Shown: piece after piece, positions 35,484-43,851 of the stretch | Numbering within the stretch: position 1 is the stretch's first letter | Layout: each line of letters opens with the position of its first letter | Assembly: GCF_015500095.1 (NCBI RefSeq) | Contig: NZ_CP062983.1 | Coordinates: 1,860,001-1,924,000 of the forward strand | Length of the DNA: 64,000 nt | Reading direction: 5' to 3' | Source: Phototrophicus methaneseepsis | Lineage (GTDB): Bacteria > Chloroflexota > Anaerolineae > Aggregatilineales > Phototrophicaceae | Notes under the pieces: generated by a model | What the model saw: the letters and a program-made list of their open reading frames with translations, nothing else | What the model was told of the DNA's origin: nothing | Database searches by the model: none | Translations under genes and position numbers: made by a program

Positions 35484-36047
35484 TTACAGGGTTGGTTTAA
35501 TGGCGACGAGGTGAGATTCGTACCCGATTTCTTCTTTGTAAATGATCTGCCAGTCTTCAAAGAAGCTGGCGAGTTCGCCCTCCTTGAATAAAAACTTTTG
35601 GTTGAACTGCGGCACTTGTTCCAGGTAATGCATATTGAACGAACTATAAATCATACGTCCGCCGGGTTTGATAGCGCGTTTTAGCAGCGGAAAGAGGCTG
35701 CGCTTAAGATAACGAAAAACGCAGATGATATCGTAGGTTTTGCTATCAAGTTGGAGGTCGTCAACGTCCATTTGCAGCAGGTTGACGTTGCGCAGGTTAC
35801 GCATCGTCTGTTCAGAGAGGGCACGGCGCAGCGCGATGCGGCTAATATCCATCACATCGACAGTATAGCCCTGCTGGGCCAGCCATAACCCATTCTGCCC
35901 CACGCCAGCAGCGAGGTCCAGCGCACGGGCGTCTTCGTCGAGGGCCGGGGGTGTATATTGCAGCAGCAGGGGGTCCGTGGGGGGGTAAGGCTGGTTAACT
36001 TGCTGCCGATAGACATTATCCCAACGAATACGATCTTCCGCGGCCAT
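35484..36047 (-). CDS. SAM-dependent methyltransferase (TehB/UbiE-like)
   Basis: A 187-residue class I methyltransferase: ALDLAAGVGQNGLWLAQQGY (motif I), VDVMDISRIALRRALSEQTM (post-I acidic), then VFRYLKRSLFPLLKRAIKPG and GRMIYSSFNM. This compact form is like TehB and other thiol/metalloid or small-molecule methyltransferases. Its ATG directly follows the TAA of the gene upstream (TAAATG), so translation is coupled. It is the last gene of a three-gene unit from 37752. Substrate unknown. Confidence 0.85.
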   Translation of the reverse strand: MAAEDRIRWDNVYRQQVNQPYPPTDPLLLQYTPPALDEDARALDLAAGVGQNGLWLAQQGYTVDVMDISRIALRRALSEQTMRNLRNVNLLQMDVDDLQLDSKTYDIICVFRYLKRSLFPLLKRAIKPGGRMIYSSFNMHYLEQVPQFNQKFLFKEGELASFFEDWQIIYKEEIGYESHLVAIKPTL

Positions 36048-36827
36048 TTAGGTTGCTTTCCCCATATAAAAAGGTGTGTAATCCAATGCATTGGGTACCG
36101 CGTTCAGTGCTGTGTCATCACCGGGGAGCAGCGTGGCATTGGGCCTGCGTTTTAGGCGTGCATGGAGCGTATAGGCTGCACGCAGTGTGGCGAAATCTGG
36201 CTCTCGCCAGGCGGATAAGCCCAGAGAAGCCATGATGGAGCTGATACGCTGCCCTGGTTCGCTGTGCCAATCTGGCGCATCCTGAAGCAGGGCACGGGCT
36301 GCATCGGCATCTGGATTGCCAAAGACGCGCCGCGTCATCTTGTTGAACAGCTTCTCCGCTTGTTTGGGCTTCACCTGGTTGGCGAGTTCCTGGATTTTCT
36401 CCGGCATATCTGAAACAGCAAGATCGCCCACTTTTGCATGCTTATCTTCTACATAGCCCGTAGGCGGTGTTTTTGTTTGATAGGGCGTGAGCGCGGCCTC
36501 ATTCGCTGGCTGTCCATCCTGGTAAAGGCGCAAATCGCCTATCTCTTTTTCCAGCCATGCCGAGATGCAAAGACCTGATTTTGATAGTATCTGGGCGATA
36601 AATTCCGCTGTATCTGGTTGGGTAACTTCTAAGAGGATGCGCTGCCAGGGGGCGCCGGTCTCATAGGGGGCAATGAACAGGCGAACAGTCTCAGTATAGG
36701 CGTGCCCACCGAACGACCCGAAGGGATCATAAACTTCGTACCCTTCTGCTTGCAAAACGGGCAGTAGGGCCGATGGAGCGTCAACCTCGTTGTTGGGTGA
36801 TAAAAACAGGCTGTGCCAGCGAACCAT
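36048..36827 (-). CDS. Unknown protein
   Basis: I do not recognise this family. From the ATG at 36827 it has about 259 residues; a longer in-frame start at 36902 would overlap the upstream gene even more. The first 100 residues look alpha/beta (PVLQAEGYEVYDPFGSFGGH, then WQRILLEVTQPDTAEFIAQI, a FAD- or ligand-free pattern). A central helical part (EKIQELANQVKPKQAEKLFN) is followed by an Arg-rich end (LHARLKRRPNATLL). Its start lies 47 bases inside the upstream gene and its stop touches the next start, so it belongs to a tightly coupled operon. Confidence 0.68.
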   Translation of the reverse strand: MVRWHSLFLSPNNEVDAPSALLPVLQAEGYEVYDPFGSFGGHAYTETVRLFIAPYETGAPWQRILLEVTQPDTAEFIAQILSKSGLCISAWLEKEIGDLRLYQDGQPANEAALTPYQTKTPPTGYVEDKHAKVGDLAVSDMPEKIQELANQVKPKQAEKLFNKMTRRVFGNPDADAARALLQDAPDWHSEPGQRISSIMASLGLSAWREPDFATLRAAYTLHARLKRRPNATLLPGDDTALNAVPNALDYTPFYMGKAT

Positions 36828-37752
36828 GCTGTCCCTCAGCATTCGTGACGATGGTAGCAGCTTCAGCATAACATACGATGTGACCTGCGTCGACAAATCC
36901 AAGTGCTAATGTGTGTTCTTTTTGGGCGTCATCCAACCCACTGACGAAGACGACATCATTATCCGCCAGTAACGCGTAATGCAGGCAGTTCGCCAGCAGC
37001 AGATTGCTCATCATCGGCGTATGAAATTCTCGTAGGAGCGCTGTTGTGGCAATGTGGGCCGTTTTATCTTTTAGGGTGATGCGTGCTGCGCCAATAGGCG
37101 TGTTGTAACGCCGGACAATCAGGTTGATCTGTTTACCTTCTTTAGCCTGATGCATGCCATAATCGAGATGCAAAGGGTCTACGCTGCTGGTGTTGACGGC
37201 GTAGGCGTGGTTGCGCCAGATATACCACCAAATGCGCATACTCTGTTGGGCATTGGTCGGTTGGATGGTGATGCTCGTCGGTGGTACGGGCGGGATGAAT
37301 GTTTTATTGTTGGCGTCGTAGGCGACGATACTCGTCTGTTGTGCGTTTTCCAGGCCGAGCCCTTCCAGCGTCTTATGAAACATGGGCGGGAACAGCAGAT
37401 CTGGAAAGTAAAAGACGCCAGGACGTGACTGCTGGCTGAGGTGGACAAGCCCATCGGCGATATGCTTGCCAGATACCCAGGCTGTATTGCGGCGTGGCGT
37501 CACATAATTGAGGATGGGCAGTGATGAGGTTGGGTGCGCAACGATATTGACAAAGCCTATTTCTGTTTCCGTCGCGCCTGCGTCCAGGTGCCGTTGATGT
37601 AAGTGATCCATGACACGACGAATCAGCACACGGGAAGCCTTGATGGTTTGACGTTCTGCTTCACCCTTAGCTGATGCCGTTGTTACGGTCTGTTCAGTTT
37701 GTTGAGATGTATCTGCGGAGGCATTGGGCTTGGGATGATGTTCGTCGCTCAT
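36781..37752 (-). CDS. Divergent GNAT-like protein
   Basis: A 323-residue protein. The first 35 residues are polar and probably disordered (ASADTSQQTEQTVTTASAKG). The C-terminal half (NLIVRRYNTPIGAARITLKD, HIATTALLREFHTPMMSNLL, then VFVSGLDDAQKEHTLALGFV) follows the strand-helix order of a GNAT acetyltransferase, but the usual Q/R-x-x-G-x-G/A loop is not clear. The call is therefore tentative. It is the first gene of the three-gene unit 37752-35484. Confidence 0.6.
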   Translation of the reverse strand: MSDEHHPKPNASADTSQQTEQTVTTASAKGEAERQTIKASRVLIRRVMDHLHQRHLDAGATETEIGFVNIVAHPTSSLPILNYVTPRRNTAWVSGKHIADGLVHLSQQSRPGVFYFPDLLFPPMFHKTLEGLGLENAQQTSIVAYDANNKTFIPPVPPTSITIQPTNAQQSMRIWWYIWRNHAYAVNTSSVDPLHLDYGMHQAKEGKQINLIVRRYNTPIGAARITLKDKTAHIATTALLREFHTPMMSNLLLANCLHYALLADNDVVFVSGLDDAQKEHTLALGFVDAGHIVCYAEAATIVTNAEGQHGSLAQPVFITQQRG

Positions 37753-37940
37753 AGAAGTTTATCCTCAATAAACACTGGTATTGGGATAGCCTAATAGACG
37801 TGTTCCCACGCAGCACGATCATCCCCACACCATATGTGAATGTGACTTACATGATTCAGTATAACGTAATATTTGAAATTTTCGAGCGGTTTGGTGGTTT
37901 ATTGCCCTAGAATAGGTCTAAAAGCCTATATAAAACTACA

Positions 37941-37967
37941 AAAACCGCACAGAAAAAGTGCGGTTTT
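37941..37967 (-). terminator. Intrinsic terminator after the gene at 38020
   Basis: Perfect 10-base arms AAAACCGCAC and GTGCGGTTTT with a 7-base loop. On the minus strand a TTTTTG run follows, 53 bases after that gene's stop. Confidence 0.88.
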
Positions 37968-38019
37968 GGGATTTTTGTACTATCAGCCTAAGGAAGGGAA
38001 CCTCCGTAGGAAACTGTTC

Positions 38020-38778
38020 TTAGCGCTTATAGAAATCGTGGAAGTTGTTGTCGCTTGCCCACAGAATGTGTTTGTAGACGCCATATAGGGCGCGGATGTG
38101 CCCCAGGATAGTATTTGCGAACTCTGTGTGCGCAAGGGCATCATCTTCTGGCTCATACCATACGCCCAGACGGAACCAGTCCTGACCTGGCTCAAAGGTG
38201 CTCATCCATTCATCCATGATTTGGGGATGATAGAATTGTGCGGTGGTCAGGTGCAGTTCGTTGCGATGCACGCCACGCCAAAAACCCATCGCGAAGTTGC
38301 TGCCCATTGAGCGCAGCAAGCTATAAAGGGCCTGACTGTGCCGATCAATGGAGAGCTTGCCTGCGAGATTAGCCTGGTCCCAACGTGCCTCCGGGGCGAC
38401 GACCAATTCTATAGCCAGCGCTTCCGGGGCGATGCGCAGTTCAATCATCGGGTGGCGGCGTGTGGAGACATCCCCCACAGCGGCAGCTTCTTCACGGCCC
38501 ATTAAGCGCTCGACAACGCGTGCCTGGGAGCGGCTGCGGGTATATTGGATTGCCAGTGCATCGCCTTTATGAATCGACGTTGCAGAGTGATCTGTGACGA
38601 CACCCTGTTCCTCAAACATAATATGCAGATCAATGTTCTGCGTCCGCAGTTGGGGGTAAATGGCACGATGCCACGCTGTGAGTTTATTCTTGGTTTTGCT
38701 TCTGTCGCCGTTGTTGCCGGATTGATCTTCTTTGAGCGCTTCAAAATCGGCTGGTTCAAAGGCCGGTACATTTGTCAT
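38020..38778 (-). CDS. Unknown protein
   Basis: About 252 residues from the ATG at 38778, which follows GGAGAAGCGCC. The open frame extends to 38928 but the extra part has no ribosome site. I do not recognise the family. After a polar start it is alpha/beta with a striking pair of strands (HPMIELRIAPEALAIELVVA) and a later aromatic region (SNFAMGFWRGVHRNELHLTT, QDWFRLGVWYEPEDDALAHT). It ends with YGVYKHILWASDNNFHDFYK. The pattern suggests a cytoplasmic ligand- or nucleic-acid-binding protein, but this is weak. A terminator follows at 37941-37967. Confidence 0.7.
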   Translation of the reverse strand: MTNVPAFEPADFEALKEDQSGNNGDRSKTKNKLTAWHRAIYPQLRTQNIDLHIMFEEQGVVTDHSATSIHKGDALAIQYTRSRSQARVVERLMGREEAAAVGDVSTRRHPMIELRIAPEALAIELVVAPEARWDQANLAGKLSIDRHSQALYSLLRSMGSNFAMGFWRGVHRNELHLTTAQFYHPQIMDEWMSTFEPGQDWFRLGVWYEPEDDALAHTEFANTILGHIRALYGVYKHILWASDNNFHDFYKR

Positions 38779-39301
38779 GGCGCTTCTCCGCTGCTCGACT
38801 GCCGAAAGCGGGCGTATATAACTGGAATGAACATTCTGGATCGTGAAATTATTGGTATCAAGCATGATAAGTCCCGTTATCACTATTCCCCGGATAAATG
38901 TCCCGTGTGTGCTTATGAGAACAATCATGAAAATAAAGATGAAATGTAGATTGTTATGGACTCATAGTAGCAACACTAAATTAATACTATACCTGCATTT
39001 ATCGGAGCGCAAGCGTAACGGTCTTAATGTTTCATAGTATATGCTTTACTGATGTTAATTATTGCCTCCGAAAAAGCGTATACTGATGGCAAACCCAGGT
39101 TGTGAGCATGCTTATGACGCTGATTTTACCATGACTTCATCAATCGTATGTCCTTCTAGAGATAGTGTGCCCTTCAAACAAAGTATCGCACATGTGTATA
39201 ATAAAACCATTACGAGGGTGTCCGTGCCACCGAGCCAACAACCCCCAGATGATGACCATACAGCAATGACAACATAGATCATACTGACCTGCCAGGTTCA
39301 C
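38779..39301. other. Gene-free stretch, AT-rich
   Basis: This 523-base stretch lies between two divergent genes. It holds the promoter for tsaE (39173-39202). Short open frames, such as one encoding 71 residues at 39062-39277, have no ribosome site or recognisable product. Nothing else was seen. Confidence 0.5.
39173..39202 (+). promoter_or_regulatory. Promoter of the tsaE-tsaB-rimI operon
   Basis: TTCAAA (39173-39178), an 18-base spacer and consensus TATAAT (39197-39202), 99 bases before the GTG start of tsaE. Confidence 0.6.
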
Positions 39302-39802
39302 GTGCCAATATTACAAGAAGGCGAACTCGATATTATCAGCCATAGTGCGGAGCAAACCCGCAGGCTTGGCGTGCGCCTGGGCCAGCTTTTGCAGCCCGGG
39401 GATGTGGTTTGCTTGTCTGGTGATTTGGGTGCGGGTAAGACGGTGTTTACTTCTGGCATCGGTATAGGTTGGGGTAGTCGTGTGCCCGTCACCAGCCCGA
39501 CCTTTAACCTGGTGCAGCAGTATACGCGTGATGAGGACGATGTCATCCTTTACCATATGGATTGCTACCGACTCGGCGGTGCTGAGGATGTGGAATCTAT
39601 TGGGTTCGATGATTTGTTAGATGGCAGTGGCCCGCTCATCATCGAATGGCCGGAGCGTATCGAGGATGCGCTGCCGGAGGATGTGCTGTGGGTAGATATC
39701 CACGTGATTGAAGAAGGTCGCCGCAACTTCATCTTTGAGGCGACGAGCAAGCATTATCAAAAGCTGATTGATAGCTTCCGTGAGAAGGCATTCGGCTTTT
39801 GA
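39302..39802 (+). CDS. tsaE: TsaE, ATPase for tRNA t6A37 synthesis
   Basis: A 166-residue P-loop ATPase starting at a GTG. The Walker A motif GDLGAGKT lies at 40-47, then VTSPTFNLVQQY, YHMDCYRLGGAEDVESIGFD and IIEWPERIEDALP, all diagnostic of TsaE/YjeE. With TsaB and TsaD it attaches threonylcarbamoyl to A37 of ANN-decoding tRNAs. TsaB and a RimI-like gene follow on the same strand, the standard bacterial arrangement. TsaD and TsaC are not in the window. Confidence 0.96.
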   Translation: MPILQEGELDIISHSAEQTRRLGVRLGQLLQPGDVVCLSGDLGAGKTVFTSGIGIGWGSRVPVTSPTFNLVQQYTRDEDDVILYHMDCYRLGGAEDVESIGFDDLLDGSGPLIIEWPERIEDALPEDVLWVDIHVIEEGRRNFIFEATSKHYQKLIDSFREKAFGF

Positions 39803-39888
39803 GGTCGTATGGGCATCGCCCAACGATAATAGATGATCATGAAGGCAGTGCCCCAAACACTGCAGGAACACATAACGAGAGGGACGGC

Positions 39889-40602
39889 ATGCTGCTAGCA
39901 ATCGATACGGCGACACGCTCGATGAGCCTGGCGTTGCATGATGGCGAGGTGCTGCTGGCTGAGCAAACCTGTGTGGCGGGTCGGCAGCAAAATTCACAAC
40001 TTGCCCCTACGATTGATTACCTCGTGAACCTGTGCGGCATCACATTAGCGGATTTAAAAGCTGTTGCTGTGTGCCGTGGGCCGGGTTCTTATACTGGGCT
40101 GCGCGTGGGGGTAGCCCTTGCGAAAGGTATCGCCACAACGGCCCATCTGCCGTTAATTGGCATTGATACGTTGGATATCCTGGCTGCAGGCGTGACAGAG
40201 TGCAATACGCGTGCTATTTTGATTGCGGCAGTACAGGCTGGGCGTGGTCGTATCATCGCGGCCCAGTTCCGGCGCAAAGATCGCCAGTGGCAGGCTCGTA
40301 CGGAGCCAGTGATCACAACCTGGGCGGAGATGATCGCAGACTTAAAGCCTGGGACCTATTTCGTCACAGGGGAATTAAATGAAAAATGGGACGCTGCTTG
40401 CGAGAATGCCCCGGACGGTGTGACGCTTAAGCCAGTCGCGGTAAGCGACCGTGCTCGCCGTGCTGGTCATCTGGCGGAGCTGGCATGGTCTGTATTGAAC
40501 GCAGGCGGCTACAAGACCGGTGAGCACACTACGGAGGCCCTGCACGAGGCCTTCCATCCGGCTCATGTTTTACCTATCTATTTGAAGTCACCGGATGAAT
40601 GA
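39889..40602 (+). CDS. tsaB: TsaB, partner protein for tRNA t6A37 synthesis
   Basis: A 237-residue Kae1-like protein. MLLAIDTATRSMSLALHDGE is the standard start, and AVCRGPGSYTGLRVGVALAK is the signature block. TsaB lacks the full active site of TsaD and serves as its structural partner with TsaE. The ATG at 39889 follows GAGAGGG and matches the family N-terminus; an open frame extending to 39799 would overlap tsaE. The RimI-like gene begins 14 bases after the stop. Confidence 0.96.
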   Translation: MLLAIDTATRSMSLALHDGEVLLAEQTCVAGRQQNSQLAPTIDYLVNLCGITLADLKAVAVCRGPGSYTGLRVGVALAKGIATTAHLPLIGIDTLDILAAGVTECNTRAILIAAVQAGRGRIIAAQFRRKDRQWQARTEPVITTWAEMIADLKPGTYFVTGELNEKWDAACENAPDGVTLKPVAVSDRARRAGHLAELAWSVLNAGGYKTGEHTTEALHEAFHPAHVLPIYLKSPDE

Positions 40603-40616
40603 AAACGAGATAGCTT

Positions 40617-41219
40617 ATGGGCGATTTAACGCTGCGGCATATGCGGGGTGCGGATGTCACCTCAGTCATTGAAATTGACAGGCTCTCGTTCGATCCATCC
40701 TGGCCTGCCAGCTCGTATTATTTTGAAGTCAACAAATCCACATGCAGCCATATGGTGGTGTTGGAACAGGGCGAGCCGAATGGCCTGAGCGCTTCGCGCT
40801 GGTGGGCGAATCTGCGTGGCCGGCAAGCTACGGAGATTATTGGCTATGGCGGCCTGTGGTGTATCCAGGAGGAAGCCCACATTAGCACAATTGCCATGCA
40901 TCCTGATCAACGTGGTCATGGATATGGCGAATTGATGCTGGTGGCGATGTTAAGCCGTGCTGTGCGGTTACAGGCGCAATACTGTGTCCTTGAAGTGCGC
41001 GTGAGCAATACCGTGGCACAGGCACTCTATGAGAAGTATCACTTCACGGTGCGGGGCGTCAAAAAGAAGTACTACCAAAACAAAGAAGACGCCTACGACA
41101 TGCGCCTGGAGTTCAACGAAGATGTCGCCGCGTATTTGCATGAACAATACGACCTGTTATGCGTCCGCCTGGATTTTACGGATCATTACAGTACGACGCC
41201 GCATCCCCGGTTAGGATAA
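40617..41219 (+). CDS. RimI-like GNAT acetyltransferase
   Basis: A 200-residue protein with the GNAT core: MRGADVTSVIEIDRLSFDPS, then ISTIAMHPDQRGHGYGELML with the Q-R-G-H-G-Y acetyl-CoA loop, and EVRVSNTVAQALYEKYHF. The last two match RimI, which acetylates the N-terminus of ribosomal protein S18 and is often encoded after tsaB. It is longer than typical RimI (about 150) because of a mid insertion near residues 50-75 and an extra C-terminal 40 residues, so the substrate may differ. A terminator follows at 41227-41254. Confidence 0.85.
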   Translation: MGDLTLRHMRGADVTSVIEIDRLSFDPSWPASSYYFEVNKSTCSHMVVLEQGEPNGLSASRWWANLRGRQATEIIGYGGLWCIQEEAHISTIAMHPDQRGHGYGELMLVAMLSRAVRLQAQYCVLEVRVSNTVAQALYEKYHFTVRGVKKKYYQNKEDAYDMRLEFNEDVAAYLHEQYDLLCVRLDFTDHYSTTPHPRLG

Positions 41220-41226
41220 CGCACAG

Positions 41227-41254
41227 AAAAAGCCACTTTTAAGTGGCTTTTTTT
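41227..41254. terminator. Intrinsic terminator between tsa operon and HAD gene
   Basis: Arms AAAGCCACTT and AAGTGGCTTT with a T run on the plus strand and an A run before the stem, so it may serve both convergent units. Confidence 0.88.
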
Positions 41255-41270
41255 ATGCGCAAGCTGATGA

Positions 41271-41954
41271 CTAGAGATCGACTTTTTCATCAAATTCCGT
41301 CAAATCGTTGAGCAGGTAATCCGGCTGGGACGCAACCAGTTCGTCAATATCTTCGAAGCCCGTTAGCACAGCGACGACTTTACCGCCGATGGCACGTGCT
41401 GCCAGGACATCGCGCACAGTATCCCCAATAATCCAGACATCTTCGTTGGCAATAGGCAGCTTGCTATATGCCAGGGCACGTTCCAGCGCCAGCGCAGGCA
41501 AATCATTGCGCTCGGCGGATTCGCTGCCATAAGCGCCAACCAGGAACCATGCCGGGTCGAAGCCACCTGCTTGCAATTTAACAGGGGCGGTTTCTTTGGT
41601 ATTGCCTGTTAAGATGCCCAGCAGCACATCGTCTCGCTCTCTCAGCTTGGCGACGAGTTCCGCAGCGCCGGGTAACACGGTGACTTCAAACTGGCGGATG
41701 ACTTCTGCCATATGATGTGCGAAGCGTGTTTGATAATGGGCCATATGTGTTTCCAGGTCGGCGACTGTATAGCCATGGGGTGCCAGTGCCTCCGCCAGGA
41801 TTTGCCAGTCTGTTTTGCCACCAAAAGGGATCTCACGGATGCCCGCATCCGTGCCGAAGACTTCCTGCATTGCCAGGGCTTTGGCTTCTCGGCTGGCGCC
41901 GTTGGTGATAAGTAGTGTGCCGTCGATATCGAAGAGGATCAGCTTGAGGGCCAT
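41271..41954 (-). CDS. HAD-superfamily phosphatase (phosphoglycolate phosphatase-like)
   Basis: A 227-residue haloacid-dehalogenase-fold hydrolase. KLILFDIDGTLLITNGAS holds the nucleophile Asp9 and the acid Asp11. LGILTGNTKETAPVKLQAGG is motif II (Thr), and DVWIIGDTVRDVLAARAIGG is the acidic motif IV; a helical cap lies at about 15-85. This resembles Gph-type phosphatases that remove phosphate from 2-phosphoglycolate or related compounds. AGGAATT supports the ATG at 41954. It is the last gene of the minus-strand series, separated from the thioredoxin gene by a terminator. Confidence 0.92.
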   Translation of the reverse strand: MALKLILFDIDGTLLITNGASREAKALAMQEVFGTDAGIREIPFGGKTDWQILAEALAPHGYTVADLETHMAHYQTRFAHHMAEVIRQFEVTVLPGAAELVAKLRERDDVLLGILTGNTKETAPVKLQAGGFDPAWFLVGAYGSESAERNDLPALALERALAYSKLPIANEDVWIIGDTVRDVLAARAIGGKVVAVLTGFEDIDELVASQPDYLLNDLTEFDEKVDL

Positions 41955-42004
41955 GATAATTCCTGCTGAGCTACGCTGAATGAACAAATAATGGAACAAA
42001 AAAC

Positions 42005-42024
42005 GCCCCGCTGGTGGGCGGGGC
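42005..42024 (-). terminator. Intrinsic terminator of the thioredoxin gene
   Basis: Arms GCCCCGC and GCGGGGC with a 6-base loop; on the minus strand followed by GTTTTTT. It lies between the thioredoxin stop and the HAD start. Confidence 0.8.
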
Positions 42025-42083
42025 ATTCATTATACCGATTTGAGGCGCAGCTTGCCTACAGACGCTTATGGATGAGCCCTAAC

Positions 42084-42836
42084 TTACTGCTGTGGCTCGC
42101 CTTCAGCATCATCTTCCGGGATTTCCAGGTCAATCAACTGCTGGACCAGGTCACGGAAGGCGGCTTCTGGGAAGGCACCCGGCTGGTTAAAGACCAGCTT
42201 ACCTTCTTTGAAGGCCATGATTGTCGGAATGCTGCGGATCTGGAAAGCCTGTGAGAGGCCAGGGTTGGCGTCTGTATCGACTTTGGCGACACGGACCTGC
42301 CCGGCAAAATCTTCAGCCAGTTTCTCCATGATGGGTGCCACCATACGACACGGCCCACACCATTCTGCCCAGAAATCGACCAGTACAGGCAGTTCTGAAC
42401 TGTAATCAATGACATCTGTCTGGAAGGTCTGGTCGGTTACGTGATGCGGTTTATTCTCGGCCACGATTGGTTTCTCCTGCTTATTAGACGTATCTTCTTT
42501 ACTCTGGACGGATACATCCTCTGTAATCTTACTTTCTAAAAGTTCGATGGCGAGTACCACATCGGTTCCCCATGGCTTTTGACGCCGTGATAGGACCTCA
42601 CCTTTGTATAAGGCGACCATCACAGGCTTTTCGCCAAGGGCGAAGGCTGCCGCGATCTGAGGGTTTTTGCTCGGATCTAGCTGTGCAAAGAGGATTTTTT
42701 TCTTTTCATGAGCTGATTTTTTGAATTGTGTGATGAAATCGCTGCGGATGCCCTCACCATTAGAGAAGAGCACCAGCGCTGCTTGATCTGCTACCTGCTG
42801 CCAGTTGCTATCATCCAGTGTGATTATTTCGCCCAT
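42084..42836 (-). CDS. Thioredoxin with an extra degenerate N-terminal thioredoxin-like domain
   Basis: A 250-residue protein. Residues about 130-235 are a complete thioredoxin with LVDFWAEWCGPCRMVAPIME (Cys160 and Cys163) and the cis-Pro block SIPTIMAFKEGK. Residues about 1-105 have the same strand order (a VLFSNGEGIRSDFITQF stretch in place of WCGPC, later GEKPVMVALYKGEVLSRR) but no Cys. A charged linker (about 100-130) joins the two. It is twice the normal length and cytoplasmic. The second domain should reduce disulfides; the first may help bind substrates. The upstream VOC gene ends 44 bases before its start on the same strand. Confidence 0.9.
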   Translation of the reverse strand: MGEIITLDDSNWQQVADQAALVLFSNGEGIRSDFITQFKKSAHEKKKILFAQLDPSKNPQIAAAFALGEKPVMVALYKGEVLSRRQKPWGTDVVLAIELLESKITEDVSVQSKEDTSNKQEKPIVAENKPHHVTDQTFQTDVIDYSSELPVLVDFWAEWCGPCRMVAPIMEKLAEDFAGQVRVAKVDTDANPGLSQAFQIRSIPTIMAFKEGKLVFNQPGAFPEAAFRDLVQQLIDLEIPEDDAEGEPQQ

Positions 42837-42880
42837 TTTTATCCCTCATTCAAATTAAAAGTATGCGATGGACTTACGCA

Positions 42881-43564
42881 TTATCTTTCAACCACTTCGA
42901 TCTGGTACGGCGTATTTGGCAGAGTATAAGCGCCTGTAGGCGTGCCTTTGATGCCGATGTACATCGGAGCTTGCTTGCTGTGTGCATCCTGGGTCGGGAA
43001 CCAGGGGTGGCCTTCTTTAACGATGATGAACAAGCCGAGCGGCGAGCCTAACGCGCAGAATGTATCGCCCGTTTCGTCGTAAATATCCAGCAGCAGGGTT
43101 TGCTGTAAACTGGCGGCAGCTTCTCGCACATTTTTGACGGACAGGCCAATTTCGCTGACGCGGACGATGCTTTGCCCGCTGAAAGGCAGATCGCTGTCAT
43201 TATCGACAGTGCGTCGTGCGATGAGCTCAACCACATTGCCGACTGGATCCCGAAAGTAAAGGGCGGTTGCATCCCAGGCTGCCCATTCGATCTCGTCATC
43301 GTCGTTGTGCTCCAACAATTCGACCTTCTGGGCTAACCAGACTTTTGCATCGGTAAGCTGGTTGTTGGGGATGTTGAAGGCGAAGTGATACAGGTACCGT
43401 TCATCTTCGTCCCCTTGTTCGAAGGTCAGGCGTGTTTCGCCAGCACCAACGGTGAAAAAAACATCTTCCTGTTCATCCAGCAGGGCCAGATCGAACAAGT
43501 CATCGTAAAAGCCGCGCAGGGCCTCAAGATCGTGGGTTTTCAGTCGTAAGTCCACAATTTCCAT
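42881..43564 (-). CDS. VOC-superfamily protein (glyoxalase/dioxygenase fold)
   Basis: A 227-residue protein with two beta-alpha-beta-beta-beta modules. The first begins MEIVDLRLKTHDLEALRGFY and has LYFRDPVGNVVELIARR; the second begins VSEIGLSVKNVREAAASLQQ and ends near ALGSPLGLFIIVKEG. The Glu in VVELIA is a likely metal ligand, but the full set of metal residues cannot be proved by eye. It could be a small isomerase, dioxygenase or resistance protein. It is transcribed with the thioredoxin gene downstream. An inverted repeat lies 77-95 bases upstream. Confidence 0.85.
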   Translation of the reverse strand: MEIVDLRLKTHDLEALRGFYDDLFDLALLDEQEDVFFTVGAGETRLTFEQGDEDERYLYHFAFNIPNNQLTDAKVWLAQKVELLEHNDDDEIEWAAWDATALYFRDPVGNVVELIARRTVDNDSDLPFSGQSIVRVSEIGLSVKNVREAAASLQQTLLLDIYDETGDTFCALGSPLGLFIIVKEGHPWFPTQDAHSKQAPMYIGIKGTPTGAYTLPNTPYQIEVVER

Positions 43565-43640
43565 AATTAATTGACATCCTGTGGGTTCGGATACTTACTC
43601 GGAGATGCGGTTAAGGGCGCTACAGGTAAAAGAGGTGCTG

Positions 43641-43659
43641 TTAAGAGAGAGCCTCTTAA
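43641..43659. repeat. Inverted repeat upstream of the VOC gene
   Basis: TTAAGAG and CTCTTAA separated by 5 bases (43641-43659) form a perfect 7-base dyad in the 287-base gene-free gap between the VOC gene and the gene ending at 43852. It has the size of a dimeric regulator site. The rest of the gap holds nothing convincing. Confidence 0.45.
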
Positions 43660-43851
43660 TAGCGATGCTGCGAATCGTGATGCTGTTCTATTTGGACGAA
43701 ACATGGGATGAGCGGCAGGCGACAATGGCCGCTGATGAACTGGGGAATCGAAAGAGAATCGGCTCAGGTGATGATGGATTCTATTGTAACTTCGGGTGCG
43801 TCTATGTTTGGAACTACAATCGTCAGACATGATAGCAGGTTGTTATACGCC

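Noticed and set aside
38545-38949. A 134-residue plus-strand open frame ending in a CPVC-containing stretch
   Set aside because: Most of it is antisense to the gene at 38020-38778, it has no ribosome site, and the Cys pair alone does not support a gene.
43581-43832. Small plus-strand open frame in the gap before the VOC gene
   Set aside because: No ribosome site, no family, low-information composition; probably chance.
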